DNA of 64,000 nucleotides from Allolucifera butyrica (GCF_900476375.1 NZ_UPPP01000083.1:1-64000), one strand, 5' to 3'; shown: positions 54,115 to 64,000, numbered from the stretch's first letter. Made by a program: numbers and translations. The notes: generated by a model not told the origin, from the letters alone.

Positions 54115-56871
54115 TTATACACGACTGAAACGGGAACGGACAGGCGCATGCCGGCGCAGCACTAAATATTTTAGGCCGCTTAAAATAAACGTCCAGCCCG
54201 CAACGGTCAGCACCATCAGCCAGTCAAATAATGACATGGGCGCCGTAGCAAATACTTCCCGCAAAAAAGGCTGATAAATAATGGCAAGCTGCATGCAGGC
54301 GGAACATAGAACTGCCATTAATAAATATTTGTTCGACCAGAAACCAATTTCAAAAATGGTGAAAATTTCCGAACGGCAGTCAAATACGTGAAACAACTGG
54401 CAAAATACCAGGGTACAAAGCGCCATTGTCCTGGCCAGGGATAGATCATTCTGGTAAAAATACGTCAACGCAAACACCAGTAAAGTACTAAAGCCGATTT
54501 GCAGACCGCGGGAAACAATTTTCAAGCCCAGGCCGCGGGAAAAAACGCTTTCCGCCGGATTTCGCGGCGCCCGGTACATAATATCGTTTGAATTGGAGTC
54601 TACTCCCAGTGCCATAGCCGGCAAACCGTCGGTCACCAGGTTAACCCATAAAATCTGTACCGGCAACAGAGGCAGCGGCAATCCCAGCAAAGCGGCAACA
54701 AACATCGTTAAAACCTCACCGATATTGCAGGACAATAAATAGCGGATGAACTTGCGAATATTATCGTAAATACCGCGCCCCTCTTCGATCGCGGCGACAA
54801 TGGTGGCAAAATTATCATCCGCCAAAATCATGGAAGACGCTTCCTTGGTTACATCGGTACCAGTGCCGCCCATAGCCACTCCAATATCCGCTTCTTTTAC
54901 TGCCGGTGCATCATTGACCCCGTCGCCGGTCATGGCTACGATATGGCCTTTGGCTTTGAGAGCCTTTACGATCCGCAACTTGTGCGCCGGTGAAACGCGG
55001 GCGTAAACGGTAACATTGTTTATAATTCTGGCCAGTTCCAGGTCGTTTAACGCATCCAGCTCTTTCCCCGTTAACGCTTTATTGCTGTCCTCTTTAAACA
55101 TTCGCAGTTCCGCGGCAACGGCAGTCGCCGTGTTCGGATGGTCGCCGGTAATCATAACCGTTTTTATGCCGGCCTGCCGGCATAAAAGAATGGCTTCCCT
55201 GGCTTCTTCCCGTGGCGGGTCAATCATGCCGACCAAACCGGCAAATACGAGCTTCTGTTCCCAATCCTCGGCCGATAAATCATTTTCACTGGGGAGTACA
55301 GGTTTATAGGCTACCGCTAGTACCCGCAGCGCCTGAACGGTCATTTCTTCATGGGCTTTGGTGATCTCGGCCTTATTCTCCGGCAGGAGATCCTTTACCC
55401 CTGTACCGCTGTCATATTTTGTACATAAATCCAGAATCGTATCCGGCGCACCTTTTACATAGAGAACTTGACTTCCATTTTCTTGCCGGTAGACTACGGA
55501 CATACGCCGCCGCTCCGATTCAAATGGAAACTCCCGGATGCGGCGCATTTTCTTTTCCAGCTCGTCACGCCAAAGACCGGCTTTGGCCGCCGCAACCAGT
55601 AATGCGCCTTCGGTCGGATCCCCTTCAATCGACCAGCCCATAGTATCCCTTTTCCGCCATAAACCGGTTATGGGCACATTATTCTGCTTTAATACACTAT
55701 TATTGCATAAAGATCCAATCAGCAGGCATTGCCGCAATTGTGCTTCCTGATTCACGTTGCTTTCCTGATTATTGTGAGTAAATTGTCCCTTAATATCATA
55801 ACCGGCCCCAGTAACGTCATACGCCCGTCCGGCGGTATAAATCCGGCGGGCCGTCATTACATTTTGTGTTAAGGTTCCTGTTTTATCGGAACAAATTACC
55901 GTCGTGCAGCCTAATGTTTCAACCGCCGGCAATTTGCGAATAATCGCATTGCGCCGGATCATGCGCTGCACCCCCAGAGCCAACGCCACCGTAACAATAG
56001 CCGGCAACCCTTCCGGAATGGCGGCTACAGCCAGGCTAATGCCGGACATGCACATTAAAAACAGGGATTCTCCCTTAAGGACGCCGGTAAATACGACAAC
56101 CAGACAAATTGCCAGACAACCCCATACCAGCCAATGTCCTAAATGTTCCAACCGTTTTTCCAGCGGCGTTTCCTCACTTTCCGCCGCCTGAATCATCCCC
56201 GCAATATGACCGACTTCCGTCATCATCGCCGTGGCGCAAATCACCGCCCGGCCCCGGCCGCGGGTTACACTGGTGCCGGCATATACCATATTCTTACGGT
56301 CGCCAAGGGCTATGTCCTCACTGTACTGTTTGTCGGCAAACTTACGGACCGGCAGCGATTCCCCCGTTAAAGCCGCTTCCTCCACTTCCAGATCATGGAC
56401 TTCCGTCAGCCTGCCGTCGGCCGAAAGTTTGTCACCCGCTTCCAGAGCCAAAATATCCCCTGGAACCAATTCCCGGGCCGGAACTTGCTGGACAAATCCG
56501 TTGCGAATCACCCTTGCCGTGGGAGCTGTAAGATTCTTCAAAGCCTGCATGGACTGCTCCGCCCGGTATTCTTGAAAAAAGCCTAAAACGGCATTAATAA
56601 TTACAATGGCTAATATGGTAACCGCATCCACAAATTCTCCCAGAAGGGCCGATATTAAAGTTGCTCCCAACAACACAAGCACCATAAAATCCTGAAACTG
56701 GAACAGAAGTTTTTTCCACCAGGCAACTGTCTCTTTTTCCGTCATTTCATTCAACCCGTATTTATCTAACCTTTTTTTCACTTCATTTGAGTTCAAGCCT
56801 TCAACCGGATTGGTTTGCCAGAAAGCAACCACTTCTTCTGCCGTGCGTGCAAACCATTTCTCCATATTCAT
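54115..56871 (-). CDS. SERCA-type Ca2+-transporting P-type ATPase
   Basis: The 918-residue type II P-ATPase has TGES in the actuator, DKTGTLTQN at the phosphorylation site, KGAPD in the nucleotide domain, [11 protein letters not shown] in the hinge and ten membrane helices. The Ca2+ ligands of SERCA are visible: AAIPEGLP in M4, CNIGEV in M5 and [11 protein letters not shown] in M6. It should export Ca2+ (possibly also Mn2+). ATG 56871 follows GAGGTGG; the frame start at 56907 has no site. Confidence 0.93.
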   Translation of the reverse strand: MNMEKWFARTAEEVVAFWQTNPVEGLNSNEVKKRLDKYGLNEMTEKETVAWWKKLLFQFQDFMVLVLLGATLISALLGEFVDAVTILAIVIINAVLGFFQEYRAEQSMQALKNLTAPTARVIRNGFVQQVPARELVPGDILALEAGDKLSADGRLTEVHDLEVEEAALTGESLPVRKFADKQYSEDIALGDRKNMVYAGTSVTRGRGRAVICATAMMTEVGHIAGMIQAAESEETPLEKRLEHLGHWLVWGCLAICLVVVFTGVLKGESLFLMCMSGISLAVAAIPEGLPAIVTVALALGVQRMIRRNAIIRKLPAVETLGCTTVICSDKTGTLTQNVMTARRIYTAGRAYDVTGAGYDIKGQFTHNNQESNVNQEAQLRQCLLIGSLCNNSVLKQNNVPITGLWRKRDTMGWSIEGDPTEGALLVAAAKAGLWRDELEKKMRRIREFPFESERRRMSVVYRQENGSQVLYVKGAPDTILDLCTKYDSGTGVKDLLPENKAEITKAHEEMTVQALRVLAVAYKPVLPSENDLSAEDWEQKLVFAGLVGMIDPPREEAREAILLCRQAGIKTVMITGDHPNTATAVAAELRMFKEDSNKALTGKELDALNDLELARIINNVTVYARVSPAHKLRIVKALKAKGHIVAMTGDGVNDAPAVKEADIGVAMGGTGTDVTKEASSMILADDNFATIVAAIEEGRGIYDNIRKFIRYLLSCNIGEVLTMFVAALLGLPLPLLPVQILWVNLVTDGLPAMALGVDSNSNDIMYRAPRNPAESVFSRGLGLKIVSRGLQIGFSTLLVFALTYFYQNDLSLARTMALCTLVFCQLFHVFDCRSEIFTIFEIGFWSNKYLLMAVLCSACMQLAIIYQPFLREVFATAPMSLFDWLMVLTVAGWTFILSGLKYLVLRRHAPVRSRFSRV

Positions 56872-56938
56872 TTCAGCCACCTCACTAACATGTTGTTCTT
56901 GTACCATGTTATTCCTGAAATAGCTTTATTAGACCAAA

Positions 56939-56967
56939 TTGACCGGGCATCTTATTGGTGCTATACT
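56939..56967 (+). promoter_or_regulatory. Promoter of rqcH
   Basis: TTGACC (56939-56944), a 17-bp spacer and TATACT (56962-56967) with an upstream TG make a strong extended -10 promoter, 28 bp before the rqcH ATG. That leaves a short leader with GACGGAGG. Confidence 0.8.
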
Positions 56968-56995
56968 AAATGGGAATTTATGACGGAGGTTATTT

Positions 56996-58759
56996 ATGAG
57001 TCTGGACGGACTTTCCCTTGCACCGTTAATTGCGGAACTGAATCAAAACTTAGCGGGCGGACGAATTGAGAAAATATTTCAACCGGAAAAATTGACTTTA
57101 TTATTCTGGATACGTCAAGCCGGCCAAACGCTGCGGCTACTCATTGCCGCGAATCCGGATAACCCGCGGATACACCTGACAAAAACAACCGGTGAAAACC
57201 CGGCAACGCCGCCCAGCTTTTGCATGCTGCTCAGAAAACACCTGGAAGATGGCCGGATTGCTAAAGTGGAACAGCATGAACTGGACCGGATGATACGCAT
57301 TCCGGTGGATGTCCGCGGCGAACGCGGCAGGATCCTGACGAAATATTTGCTGATTGAGCTCATGGGTAAACACAGCAATATTATTTTTGTCGAACAGGAC
57401 CTGATTATAGATGCAATAAAGCGTGTAAATAGTCATATGAGTCAGTTCAGGCAAGTTCTGCCGGGATTGCCCTACCGGGTTCCCCCCGGGCAGAACCGTC
57501 TGAATCTGTTAGCCGTAGAACCGTCGCATTTTGTGCAAGTATTGCTGTCAACCCAAAAAGGAAGCCTGCTAAAAGCCGTTATCAGCACCGGTTTGGGAAT
57601 TGGCCCCGTAACCGCCAGGGAAATAATCTGGCAGGCCGGGCTGCCCTTAGACATTGCGGTGGAAGAGGTAACCGGTCAAGACAGGACTTCTTTAGCGTCC
57701 GCGCTGAGCAATATAGTGAATCACTTGCGCTCTGATTGCGCCCGGCCTGTAGTAGTTACCGATAACAGCCAGTCCTTGCTGGCCATAGCCCCTTTCCCCC
57801 TGGAACACCTCTCCCGGCAGGAGAGCCGGAACTTTCCGACTATGAGCCTGGCTATCGAATTTGCCAGCCAGCTCAAAGGTCAAACCCGCCCGGGACCGGA
57901 AACGCAGGGGCTGCAGAAACTGGTAGCTGCAGAGCTGGCAAAATCGCACCGGAAGTCGCTTATCCTGAAACAGGAATTAGCCGATGCCCGGCAAGCAGAT
58001 ACCTTCCTTTCCCACGGCAACATTCTCATGAACTTTCTCGCGGCGGTAACCAATGGTGCGGAGGAAGTCTTATTACCCGACCTGCTGCGGGACCCTTCCG
58101 GCAAAACCTGTGTTGCGATTTCCCTTGATCCTGACCTTACCCCGGTACAAAATGCCCAAAACTATTATGCTAAATACAACAAACTGAAGCGGGCCCAGGA
58201 AACGCTGGCCGGCCAATTAGCGCAGTGTGAAACGGAACTCAAATATCTCGAAAGCATCCAAATTTCCCTTGACTGGGCCACAACGGCCTCGGATGCATTG
58301 GAAATCCGCCAGGAACTGATTGCGGCCGGCTACATAAAAGAGATCACCCGGTGCCGGAAAACCGCTTCTACGAATTCCCGGCCCCTCTCGGCGCTCACCG
58401 CCGACGGTTTTACCATTCTTGTCGGCAAAAATAACCTGCAAAATGATTTCGTAACCTTTAAACAGTCCCGCCCCGATGATATCTGGTTTCACACGAAAGA
58501 TGTCCCCGGATCTCACGTTATTTTACGCCGCCAGGCAGAGCAAGCGTCACCGGCCGCTCTTAATACGGCGGCTAATCTCGCCGCCTATTTCAGCAAAGCC
58601 CGCTCTTCAACAAATATACCCGTCGATTATACGGAGCGGCGCTATGTAAAAAAACCGGCCGGTGCAAAACCTGGTTTTGTCATTTATAGCCACCAGCATA
58701 CTTTGTATATAACACCGGATGAACAATTAATCAAAGCAGTTCTTAAGCAGGACCGCTGA
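56996..58759 (+). CDS. rqcH: NFACT protein RqcH (ribosome quality control)
   Basis: The 587-residue protein has an NFACT-N domain starting MSLDGLSLAPLIAEL, a GGRIEKIFQP segment, a central HhH and coiled-coil part (about 290-430) and a C-terminal NFACT-R domain with DDIWFHTKDVPGSHVILR. RqcH adds Ala tails to stalled chains on 50S subunits; older annotations call it a fibronectin-binding protein. It is divergent from the Ca2+ ATPase gene. Its TGA stop sits in the loop of a 10-bp hairpin. Confidence 0.94.
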   Translation: MSLDGLSLAPLIAELNQNLAGGRIEKIFQPEKLTLLFWIRQAGQTLRLLIAANPDNPRIHLTKTTGENPATPPSFCMLLRKHLEDGRIAKVEQHELDRMIRIPVDVRGERGRILTKYLLIELMGKHSNIIFVEQDLIIDAIKRVNSHMSQFRQVLPGLPYRVPPGQNRLNLLAVEPSHFVQVLLSTQKGSLLKAVISTGLGIGPVTAREIIWQAGLPLDIAVEEVTGQDRTSLASALSNIVNHLRSDCARPVVVTDNSQSLLAIAPFPLEHLSRQESRNFPTMSLAIEFASQLKGQTRPGPETQGLQKLVAAELAKSHRKSLILKQELADARQADTFLSHGNILMNFLAAVTNGAEEVLLPDLLRDPSGKTCVAISLDPDLTPVQNAQNYYAKYNKLKRAQETLAGQLAQCETELKYLESIQISLDWATTASDALEIRQELIAAGYIKEITRCRKTASTNSRPLSALTADGFTILVGKNNLQNDFVTFKQSRPDDIWFHTKDVPGSHVILRRQAEQASPAALNTAANLAAYFSKARSSTNIPVDYTERRYVKKPAGAKPGFVIYSHQHTLYITPDEQLIKAVLKQDR

Positions 58760-58805
58760 AGCGGTCCTGCGGCGCAATGCGCAGGGCCCAGGGCGCATAA
58801 GAACC
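58745..58805 (+). repeat. Copy 3 of the dispersed hairpin element
   Basis: The hairpin is followed by GGCGCAATGCGCAGGGCCCAGGGCGC and AAGAACC, in the same order as copies at 431-492 (minus) and 17488-17535 (plus). It spans the rqcH stop codon. Confidence 0.45.
58747..58770 (+). terminator. Hairpin carrying the rqcH stop codon in its loop
   Basis: GCAGGACCGC (58747-58756) and GCGGTCCTGC (58761-58770) form a perfect 10-bp stem with loop TGAA, in which TGA is the stop. No T-run follows directly. Confidence 0.6.
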
Positions 58806-58853
58806 CCTTCCGCAAGCAATTCCTACTTACACAGTCTTTTTGACGTCTGCACC

Positions 58854-58929
58854 CGGCAGAAGGATCGTCTTGTCATAAGCGGAGGTTAAGTGGTAACGGC
58901 GGAGCGTTGATAAAGCGATTCTTCTGCCG
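58854..58929. repeat. Extragenic palindromic element between rqcH and cstA
   Basis: CGGCAGAAGGATCG (58854-58867) and CGATTCTTCTGCCG (58916-58929) are inverted repeats with one mismatch. Further pairing (CTTGTCA with TGATAAAG) extends the stem. The core holds two GCGGAG-headed half repeats. It has no coding frame. The element may be a structured RNA or a relic insertion; no family was identified. Confidence 0.6.
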
Positions 58930-58980
58930 TTAGCAGCTATATATATAGTCCCAAATACTTATACTTCCCATATAGCAGCA

Positions 58981-59015
58981 AAAAACCAGGGGACCGATTT
59001 TGTCCCCTGGTTTTT
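58981..59015. terminator. Bidirectional terminator between rqcH and cstA
   Basis: A perfect 14-bp stem AAAAACCAGGGGAC / GTCCCCTGGTTTTT with a 7-nt loop works on both strands. It lies 12 nt past the cstA stop. Confidence 0.93.
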
Positions 59016-59026
59016 CGTTTCCCTAT

Positions 59027-60859
59027 TTAGGAAGGAATGTTCGGTTTGGTTGTTCCATATTTACACAGAATAATCTCTGTATTCAACCCAACCGGTTTGG
59101 GTGTTTTTAAAAGTTTTATCCAGACTCGCACCGAATCCAGCAAGGTAACAGCAACCAGCGCAATTAGCACAATACTTACCGTACCATTGATGTCTCCCAG
59201 GCTGTCGCCCCGTTTATAAAACATGCCCACATTTAAAATTCCGGCAGTAATTACCGTTATGGTCAAAAAAACCAATGGCGCGAAAGAAATCCAGGCATAC
59301 GACTTTTTGGCGCCGACCTTTAAAATAATGGTAGTGCCAATTGCCAGCGCCACTACCGCCAATAATTGATTGGCCACGCCGAATAACGGCCAGATACTGG
59401 CTACGTCACCGGAATATAATAAATACCCCCAAGAGCAGGAAACAACAGCGCTGGTAATAAGAATCCCCGGCCACCAGCTGGTTTGCTTCAGCGGCTCATA
59501 CATATAGGAACCGATTATATCCTGCAGGATATAGCGGGCCACCCTTGTGCCGGCATCAATTGTCGTTAAAATAAACAATGCTTCAAACATAATTGCAAAC
59601 TGATACCAGTAATTCATCAAATGTTTCATTCCGCCGATACTGGAGAAAATATGCGCCATGCCGACGGCCAGGGATACGGCGCCGCCCGGCCGCCCGGCGA
59701 CATCGATACCGACCAGTTGCGATAATTGTTTCAGTTCCACGATCGGTAAGTTTAACTTGGCAAAAACAGGCGGCACTGTATTAATGGCGAAATAATCACC
59801 GGGCATTAAAACAACAGCGGAGATTAAAGCCATAACTCCGACAAAGCCTTCTACCAGCATGCCGCCATAAGCAATCATCCGGGCCTGTGATTCATATTCC
59901 AGCATCTTAGGCGTGGTTCCCGAACTAATCAACGAATGGAACCCGGAAATAGCGCCACAGGCGATCGTAATAAACACATAAGGCCACCACGGTCCCGGAA
60001 TAATCGGCCCTCCGTTTAAGAAATTAGTAACCGGAGCATTGATAGTGGGTTGAACAATTAAAATTCCCACTGCCAAAGCCGTGATGGTACCAATTTTCAT
60101 ATAGGAGCTAAGATAATCGCGCGGTGCCAACAGCAACCACACGGGAAGAACGGCGGCAAGAAAACCGTATATGGGTAATAGGATCGACAATTGCTGTTTA
60201 TTCAGTGTAAAAACATTGGACCAGGCCGACCCCGGAATATAGTGTCCGGTAAATACGGCCAGCAAGACTAAAATAAAACCTGCAATCGAACCGGAACGGA
60301 TCGATCCCGGTACAATCTTAAACATATACAAACCAACAATAATAGCAATCGGGATGGTCATCGCCAGCGTATACACACCCCAGGGATTTTTAAACAACGC
60401 ATTGACAACCACAATAGCCAGCCCGGCCAGGGCAACAATAATAATGAAAAAAATTGCCAGCGACGTTGTGATCCCGGTAACCGGTCCCACTTCCCTCCGG
60501 GCAATGACTGCTAAAGATTGTCCGTTATGGCGTACGGAAGCAAACAGAATGATAAAATCGTGAACCGCTCCGGCAAATACCGCCCCCAGTAAAATCCAAA
60601 CAAATCCCGGTCCCCAGCCATATTGAGCGGCCAAAACCGGACCAACCAGCGGACCGGCCCCGGCAATGGCGGCAAAATGGTGACCAAACAGAACCCATTT
60701 GTTGGTCGGAACAAATTCCCGTCCGTCATTGCAGCGGAATGCGGGCGTAATATTGGCATCATTCAGCACTAAAACTTTGGCCGCAATAAACGCGGAATAA
60801 TAACGATAGGCCAGCGCAAAAAAACACGCCGAAACAATGAGCAACATGACCGAATTCAT
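59027..60859 (-). CDS. cstA: CstA family carbon-starvation/pyruvate transporter
   Basis: The 610-residue integral membrane protein has about 16 hydrophobic helices and the CstA signatures FVPTNKWVLFGHHFAAIAGA near residue 50, GPVLAAQYGWGPGF and SGTTPKMLEYESQARMI near 315. CstA and BtsT-like proteins import pyruvate or peptides. No LytTR two-component system lies next to it. GGGAGGAATTTAG precedes the ATG. The 160-bp upstream gap has a TTATTC/GAATAA inverted repeat near 60932, possibly an operator. Confidence 0.93.
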   Translation of the reverse strand: MNSVMLLIVSACFFALAYRYYSAFIAAKVLVLNDANITPAFRCNDGREFVPTNKWVLFGHHFAAIAGAGPLVGPVLAAQYGWGPGFVWILLGAVFAGAVHDFIILFASVRHNGQSLAVIARREVGPVTGITTSLAIFFIIIVALAGLAIVVVNALFKNPWGVYTLAMTIPIAIIVGLYMFKIVPGSIRSGSIAGFILVLLAVFTGHYIPGSAWSNVFTLNKQQLSILLPIYGFLAAVLPVWLLLAPRDYLSSYMKIGTITALAVGILIVQPTINAPVTNFLNGGPIIPGPWWPYVFITIACGAISGFHSLISSGTTPKMLEYESQARMIAYGGMLVEGFVGVMALISAVVLMPGDYFAINTVPPVFAKLNLPIVELKQLSQLVGIDVAGRPGGAVSLAVGMAHIFSSIGGMKHLMNYWYQFAIMFEALFILTTIDAGTRVARYILQDIIGSYMYEPLKQTSWWPGILITSAVVSCSWGYLLYSGDVASIWPLFGVANQLLAVVALAIGTTIILKVGAKKSYAWISFAPLVFLTITVITAGILNVGMFYKRGDSLGDINGTVSIVLIALVAVTLLDSVRVWIKLLKTPKPVGLNTEIILCKYGTTKPNIPS

Positions 60860-61018
60860 CTAAATTCCTCCCGATAAAAATTTTGACGGGCATTACCTCC
60901 GGTGTCTCTCCCCCCCTTCAGTAAATTCAAATTATTCCATCTATTCAGAATAACTTAACTAACCCATCCCCGGCAGCTGCTACCTATCGTTTCATTGTCT
61001 TTTGCCTGAACTAAACCA

Positions 61019-61606
61019 TTATTTTAGCAATATCGCAATCTCATCCATAATTTTCCGGCTTAAGGCATCCAGGGTTTCCTTATCCGCCTTTGCTTTATCG
61101 ACCTTGATCGGTTCACCGAATTTCACCGTAAAGCGGGAAAAAATAAAGCCATCCCTGAATACCTTATTGGTACCGGTCAAAGCGGCCGGAACCACGGTCG
61201 CGCCGACTTTGGACGCTATCATGGCTACACCGGGCTCCGCTTTCCCCAGCATACCGGTTTTACTGCGGGTTCCTTCCGGAAAAACTCCCACGACTTCACC
61301 CTGTTCCAAAAGGCTGATCGTGGTACGGATCGCCGTCCGGTCGGCAACCCCCCGACGTACGGGAAAGGCATGAAATTTAGTAATAAGCCATCCGAAAATA
61401 GGAATGGCAAACAATTCCTCTTTGGCCATAAAATGAATTCGCCGTTTAGAAATTGCGCAGCCCAGCACAGGGGGGTCAAACAGACTTACGTGATTGGCGG
61501 CGATAATCACGCCGCCTTCGGCCGGTATATTTTCCCTGCCTGTAATTTCCCAGCGAAAGAATACGCGGAAAATAAGCCGCAAAAAGGTCCGAACTATCTC
61601 ATACAA
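61019..61606 (-). CDS. plsC: 1-acyl-sn-glycerol-3-phosphate acyltransferase
   Basis: The 195-residue acyltransferase makes phosphatidic acid. It has an N-terminal amphipathic/hydrophobic segment, the NHVSLFDPP box (HxxxxD, about 38-46), FPVRRG and PEGTRSKTG. It starts at TTG 61606 with AAGGAGAG 8 nt upstream and overlaps the cmk stop by 8 nt, so it is translationally coupled. aroA-cmk-plsC is a common order in Clostridia and Negativicutes. Confidence 0.94.
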   Translation of the reverse strand: MYEIVRTFLRLIFRVFFRWEITGRENIPAEGGVIIAANHVSLFDPPVLGCAISKRRIHFMAKEELFAIPIFGWLITKFHAFPVRRGVADRTAIRTTISLLEQGEVVGVFPEGTRSKTGMLGKAEPGVAMIASKVGATVVPAALTGTNKVFRDGFIFSRFTVKFGEPIKVDKAKADKETLDALSRKIMDEIAILLK

Positions 61607-62276
61607 CAGTGCTTCTCTCCTTACAAATATTTAATATTGCCGTTACCGCGCCCTCAATGGTAAGGTCGGTAGTATCCACCAATATGGCGTCCGGTGCCTG
61701 GCATAAAGGCGCGATGTCCCGTTCACAATCCGCTTTGTCCCGGGCGGAAATCTCCGCTTCGATTTGGGCCAACTCCATAGTAAATCCTCTGTTATTCAGC
61801 TCCTGCCAGCGCCGTTTGGCCCGTACCGCGACCGAAGCCGTTAAAAATATTTTTATATCTGCATTCGGCAAAACATAGGTGCCAATATCTCTTCCATCCA
61901 TAACAACTCCCCCGCGTCCAGCCATCTCACGCTGCACTTTCAGCATGGCCTCGCGAACACCGGCAATTTGCGCAATACCGGGCACCAGACGGGATACGGC
62001 CGGCGTCCTGATTTCCTGAGTAACATCCAGTCCGTTAACCCGTACGGTGGTCTTCCCTTCCCGGTAAAGCAACTCAAGGTTCATGTGGTAAGCCATTTCG
62101 CTTACTTTTGCTGCATCTTCCAGAGGTATTTTTTCCTGATTCGTCAGCCAGGTAACAGCACGATACATGGCCCCCGTATCAATATATACATAGTTAAGGC
62201 GCCGGGCCACAATTTGGGCAACCGTACTTTTCCCCGCGCCGGCCGGTCCATCAATAGCAATGATCAAATTTCGCAT
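61599..62276 (-). CDS. cmk: Cytidylate kinase
   Basis: The 225-residue kinase phosphorylates CMP and dCMP. It has AIDGPAGAGKST (P-loop, about 6-17), YIDTGAMYRA and GRDIGTYVLPNADIK. ATG 62276 follows GCGGAGGAAGCT; the frame start at 62309 lies inside aroA. It overlaps plsC and is 20 nt from aroA. Confidence 0.96.
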   Translation of the reverse strand: MRNLIIAIDGPAGAGKSTVAQIVARRLNYVYIDTGAMYRAVTWLTNQEKIPLEDAAKVSEMAYHMNLELLYREGKTTVRVNGLDVTQEIRTPAVSRLVPGIAQIAGVREAMLKVQREMAGRGGVVMDGRDIGTYVLPNADIKIFLTASVAVRAKRRWQELNNRGFTMELAQIEAEISARDKADCERDIAPLCQAPDAILVDTTDLTIEGAVTAILNICKERSTVV

Positions 62277-62296
62277 AGCTTCCTCCGCAAACCAGA

Positions 62297-63610
62297 TTAC
62301 CGGCAACATCCGTTGCTGACAGCGTCTAATGTTGAATAAAATCCGGGATAAGAGATTGCCACACAGTCCGGCTCAAGAATCTCCACTCCTTTGGCTGCCG
62401 TACCGGCAATGGCCAGCGACATGGCCATCCGATGATCATCATAGGATTGACATACAGCAAAATTAAGCGGCTGCGGTCCTTCAATAACCAGCCCGTCATC
62501 GGTCTCGGTTATTTTGGCCCCCATCTTGGTCAATTCGGCAGTAACCGCCTTCAGCCGGTCCGTTTCTTTGACCCGCAATTCCTGAGCTCCCTGAATGACC
62601 GACCTGCCTTGGGCAAACAGTGCCGCCACAGCCAGTACAGGAATCTCATCCACTAGGCGGGGTATGATTGCCGGACCGATGGAAAAACCGGTAAGGGACG
62701 ATGAAGTCACGGTCAGATCGGCTACGGGTTCACTGCCGCTCCAGCGTTGATTATCCATTGTTATTGCGGCACCCATTTCCTTCAGAACATCGAGAATCCC
62801 CGTACGCGACGGATTAATGCCGACATTTTTGAGGGTCAGCCTGCTATTAGGTATAATGGCAGCCGCCACCAGCCAAAAAGCCGCCGAACTAATATCACCC
62901 GGCACCTCGATTTCCTGCGGGGCCGTCAAGGCTGCTACCGGTTCAATGCTCACCGTATTCCCCCTGCGGATAACCGGCACTCCAAAGGTTTCCAGCATCC
63001 TTTCGGTATGGTCCCTTGACAAATAAGGCTCGATGACGGTTGTCCGTCCCCTGGCAAACAAGCCGGCCAGCAATACGGCCGATTTTATCTGGGCACTGGC
63101 TACCGGCGAAGTATATTCAATCCCGGCAAGACCTGTCGGCGAGGGTAAAATTGCCAGGGGAGCAAACTTCGAGCTATCCCGGCCATAGATTTGACTTCCC
63201 ATCCCGGCAAGAGGCTTGATTACCCGTGCCATAGGACGGTTGCGCAAAGACGGATCCCCGGTCAGTACGCTGAAAAATTTTTGACCGGATAAAATGCCCG
63301 TTAACAGCCGCATCGTCGTTCCGGAATTACCGGCGTCCAGAACGTCCCGCGGTTCCGACAATCCTTCCAGACCGTGGCCGGTTACGTAAAGAACACCGTT
63401 GTCATCTTGCTCAATCTGCACGCCTAGCGCTTTCATGCAATGAATCGTCGACAGACAGTCCTGGGAAAACAAGTAATTTTTAATACGAACCATTGAATTG
63501 GCCAGACCGGCAAACATAACACTGCGATGGGAAATGGATTTATCACCCGGAATATCTATTACACCTGTTAAATTATGCCCTGGCGCTACACGTCTGCATT
63601 TCTCTGTCAT
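62297..63610 (-). CDS. aroA: 3-phosphoshikimate 1-carboxyvinyltransferase (EPSP synthase)
   Basis: The 437-residue shikimate pathway enzyme has PGDKSISHRSVMFAGLA near residue 22, LDAGNSGTTMRLLTG near 90, RDHTERML and EIPVLAVAALFA. The GNSGTTMR segment shows a class II-like (Gly-Ala variant) glyphosate site. It is followed by cmk and plsC in an operon. TTGGGAGAGAAAAA precedes the ATG. Confidence 0.95.
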   Translation of the reverse strand: MTEKCRRVAPGHNLTGVIDIPGDKSISHRSVMFAGLANSMVRIKNYLFSQDCLSTIHCMKALGVQIEQDDNGVLYVTGHGLEGLSEPRDVLDAGNSGTTMRLLTGILSGQKFFSVLTGDPSLRNRPMARVIKPLAGMGSQIYGRDSSKFAPLAILPSPTGLAGIEYTSPVASAQIKSAVLLAGLFARGRTTVIEPYLSRDHTERMLETFGVPVIRRGNTVSIEPVAALTAPQEIEVPGDISSAAFWLVAAAIIPNSRLTLKNVGINPSRTGILDVLKEMGAAITMDNQRWSGSEPVADLTVTSSSLTGFSIGPAIIPRLVDEIPVLAVAALFAQGRSVIQGAQELRVKETDRLKAVTAELTKMGAKITETDDGLVIEGPQPLNFAVCQSYDDHRMAMSLAIAGTAAKGVEILEPDCVAISYPGFYSTLDAVSNGCCR

Positions 63611-63689
63611 TTTTTCTCTCCCAATACGAATTTAAGAATTGTTGCCATTCCTTGTATTCACTATATACCGGTAAGAATCCTCTATTTCC

Positions 63690-64000
63690 TTATCGTCTTA
63701 ATTTAATTTTTCCAATTGGCAATTTACTGTTTCTCCCTTCGACAACCAACCCGTCGGGCGGAAATAAAACCGCTTGCCCGTTGGTATGGACAATCGCCGT
63801 CAGCGGTTTCTTCACCCGGGTTGCATCAATTTCCAGATAGTCGCCGCCGTAAACAGCAATTGTCACTCCTTCCCCGGAGAGTTCCGCCAAATTTTCACCG
63901 TTAATGCTAATGTATGCTTCACCGCCGGGTGACGGTCCGAGCAGCGAAATTGTAATCCGCTGACCGGCTCGCTGCGGGTTCACATTACCGGTAACAGGCC
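63690..64000 (-). CDS. C-terminal part of an unrecognised protein (cut by window edge)
   Basis: The frame is open to the right edge; GTG 63983 is internal, since codons PVTGN continue upstream of it. The visible 103 codons are beta-rich, with ITISLLGPSPGGEAYISING, a GGDYLEIDATR segment and a terminal VEGRNSKLPIGKIKLRR. No membrane helix or catalytic motif is seen. It ends 79 nt before aroA and may share its transcript. Confidence 0.6.
   Translation of the reverse strand, partial: PVTGNVNPQRAGQRITISLLGPSPGGEAYISINGENLAELSGEGVTIAVYGGDYLEIDATRVKKPLTAIVHTNGQAVLFPPDGLVVEGRNSKLPIGKIKLRR

Noticed and set aside
56109-56531. Pro-rich 140-codon plus-strand frame in the Ca2+ ATPase gene
   Set aside because: It is a shadow frame; the low-complexity Pro content comes from GC-rich antisense codons.

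Overview
The window is a contiguous, densely coded piece of a low-to-mid GC anaerobic Bacillota chromosome. Nearly all genes lie on the minus strand; the exceptions are a polysaccharide deacetylase, rpmB and rqcH. The gene order remA-gmk-rpoZ-coaBC ... priA-def-fmt-DUF116-rsmB-rlmN ... prpC ... prkC-rsgA-rpe is classic for Bacillota. Ferredoxin-dependent 2-oxoacid oxidoreductases (kor and ior), PduL, psd-pssA and an LL-diaminopimelate-type aminotransferase point to a strict anaerobe. My best guess is Negativicutes (Sporomusaceae-like), but nothing in the sequence proves the family. Many genes start with TTG or GTG and are tightly overlapped.

Region by region. 1-500: the 5' end of an IS1182-type transposase, a long stem-loop and a terminator. 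0.5-4.7 kb: korDABC, a YpmA-like small protein, pduL and an ASCH-domain protein. 4.7-12.8 kb: an aminotransferase, then an apparent operon iorA-iorB-mtnP-mtnA-ahcY-mtaD that recycles S-adenosylhomocysteine (SAH) and methylthioadenosine (MTA). 12.9-23 kb: a TIGR04086 membrane protein, surE, queD, a membrane glycosyltransferase, psd-pssA behind a long leader, tagA, a PBP1A with a lipobox, a NodB deacetylase and guaB. 23-27 kb: several small proteins, recG and rpmB. 27-31.7 kb: hslO and ribDE(BA)H under an FMN riboswitch. 31.7-42 kb: rpe, rsgA and a growth/division signalling cluster (PASTA kinase, PBP2-like transpeptidase, FtsW/RodA, PP2C phosphatase, two FHA proteins), then rlmN and rsmB. 42-54 kb: DUF116, fmt, def, a palindromic repeat, priA, a 46-residue small protein, an HMA-like protein, metK under a SAM-I riboswitch, coaBC, rpoZ, gmk, remA, yicC, an exported protein and dapF. 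54-64 kb: a SERCA-type Ca2+ ATPase, divergent rqcH, repeats, cstA, plsC, cmk, aroA and the end of an unrecognised gene.

The most interesting signal is the MTA/SAH cluster. It holds an MTA/SAH deaminase. The phosphorylase has Asn and Ala where MTA phosphorylases have the two purine-binding Asp residues. The AhcY is short, lacks the usual C-terminal tail and has an altered adenine-binding segment. Together these suggest that both SAM by-products are first deaminated and then recycled as inosine derivatives, in one transcript with indolepyruvate:ferredoxin oxidoreductase. Other leads are a 250-nt leader before psd, an orphan plus-strand promoter/terminator pair (candidate small RNA), several extragenic palindromes, stop codons placed inside terminator hairpins, and several small proteins that have lost metal ligands or are not recognised.
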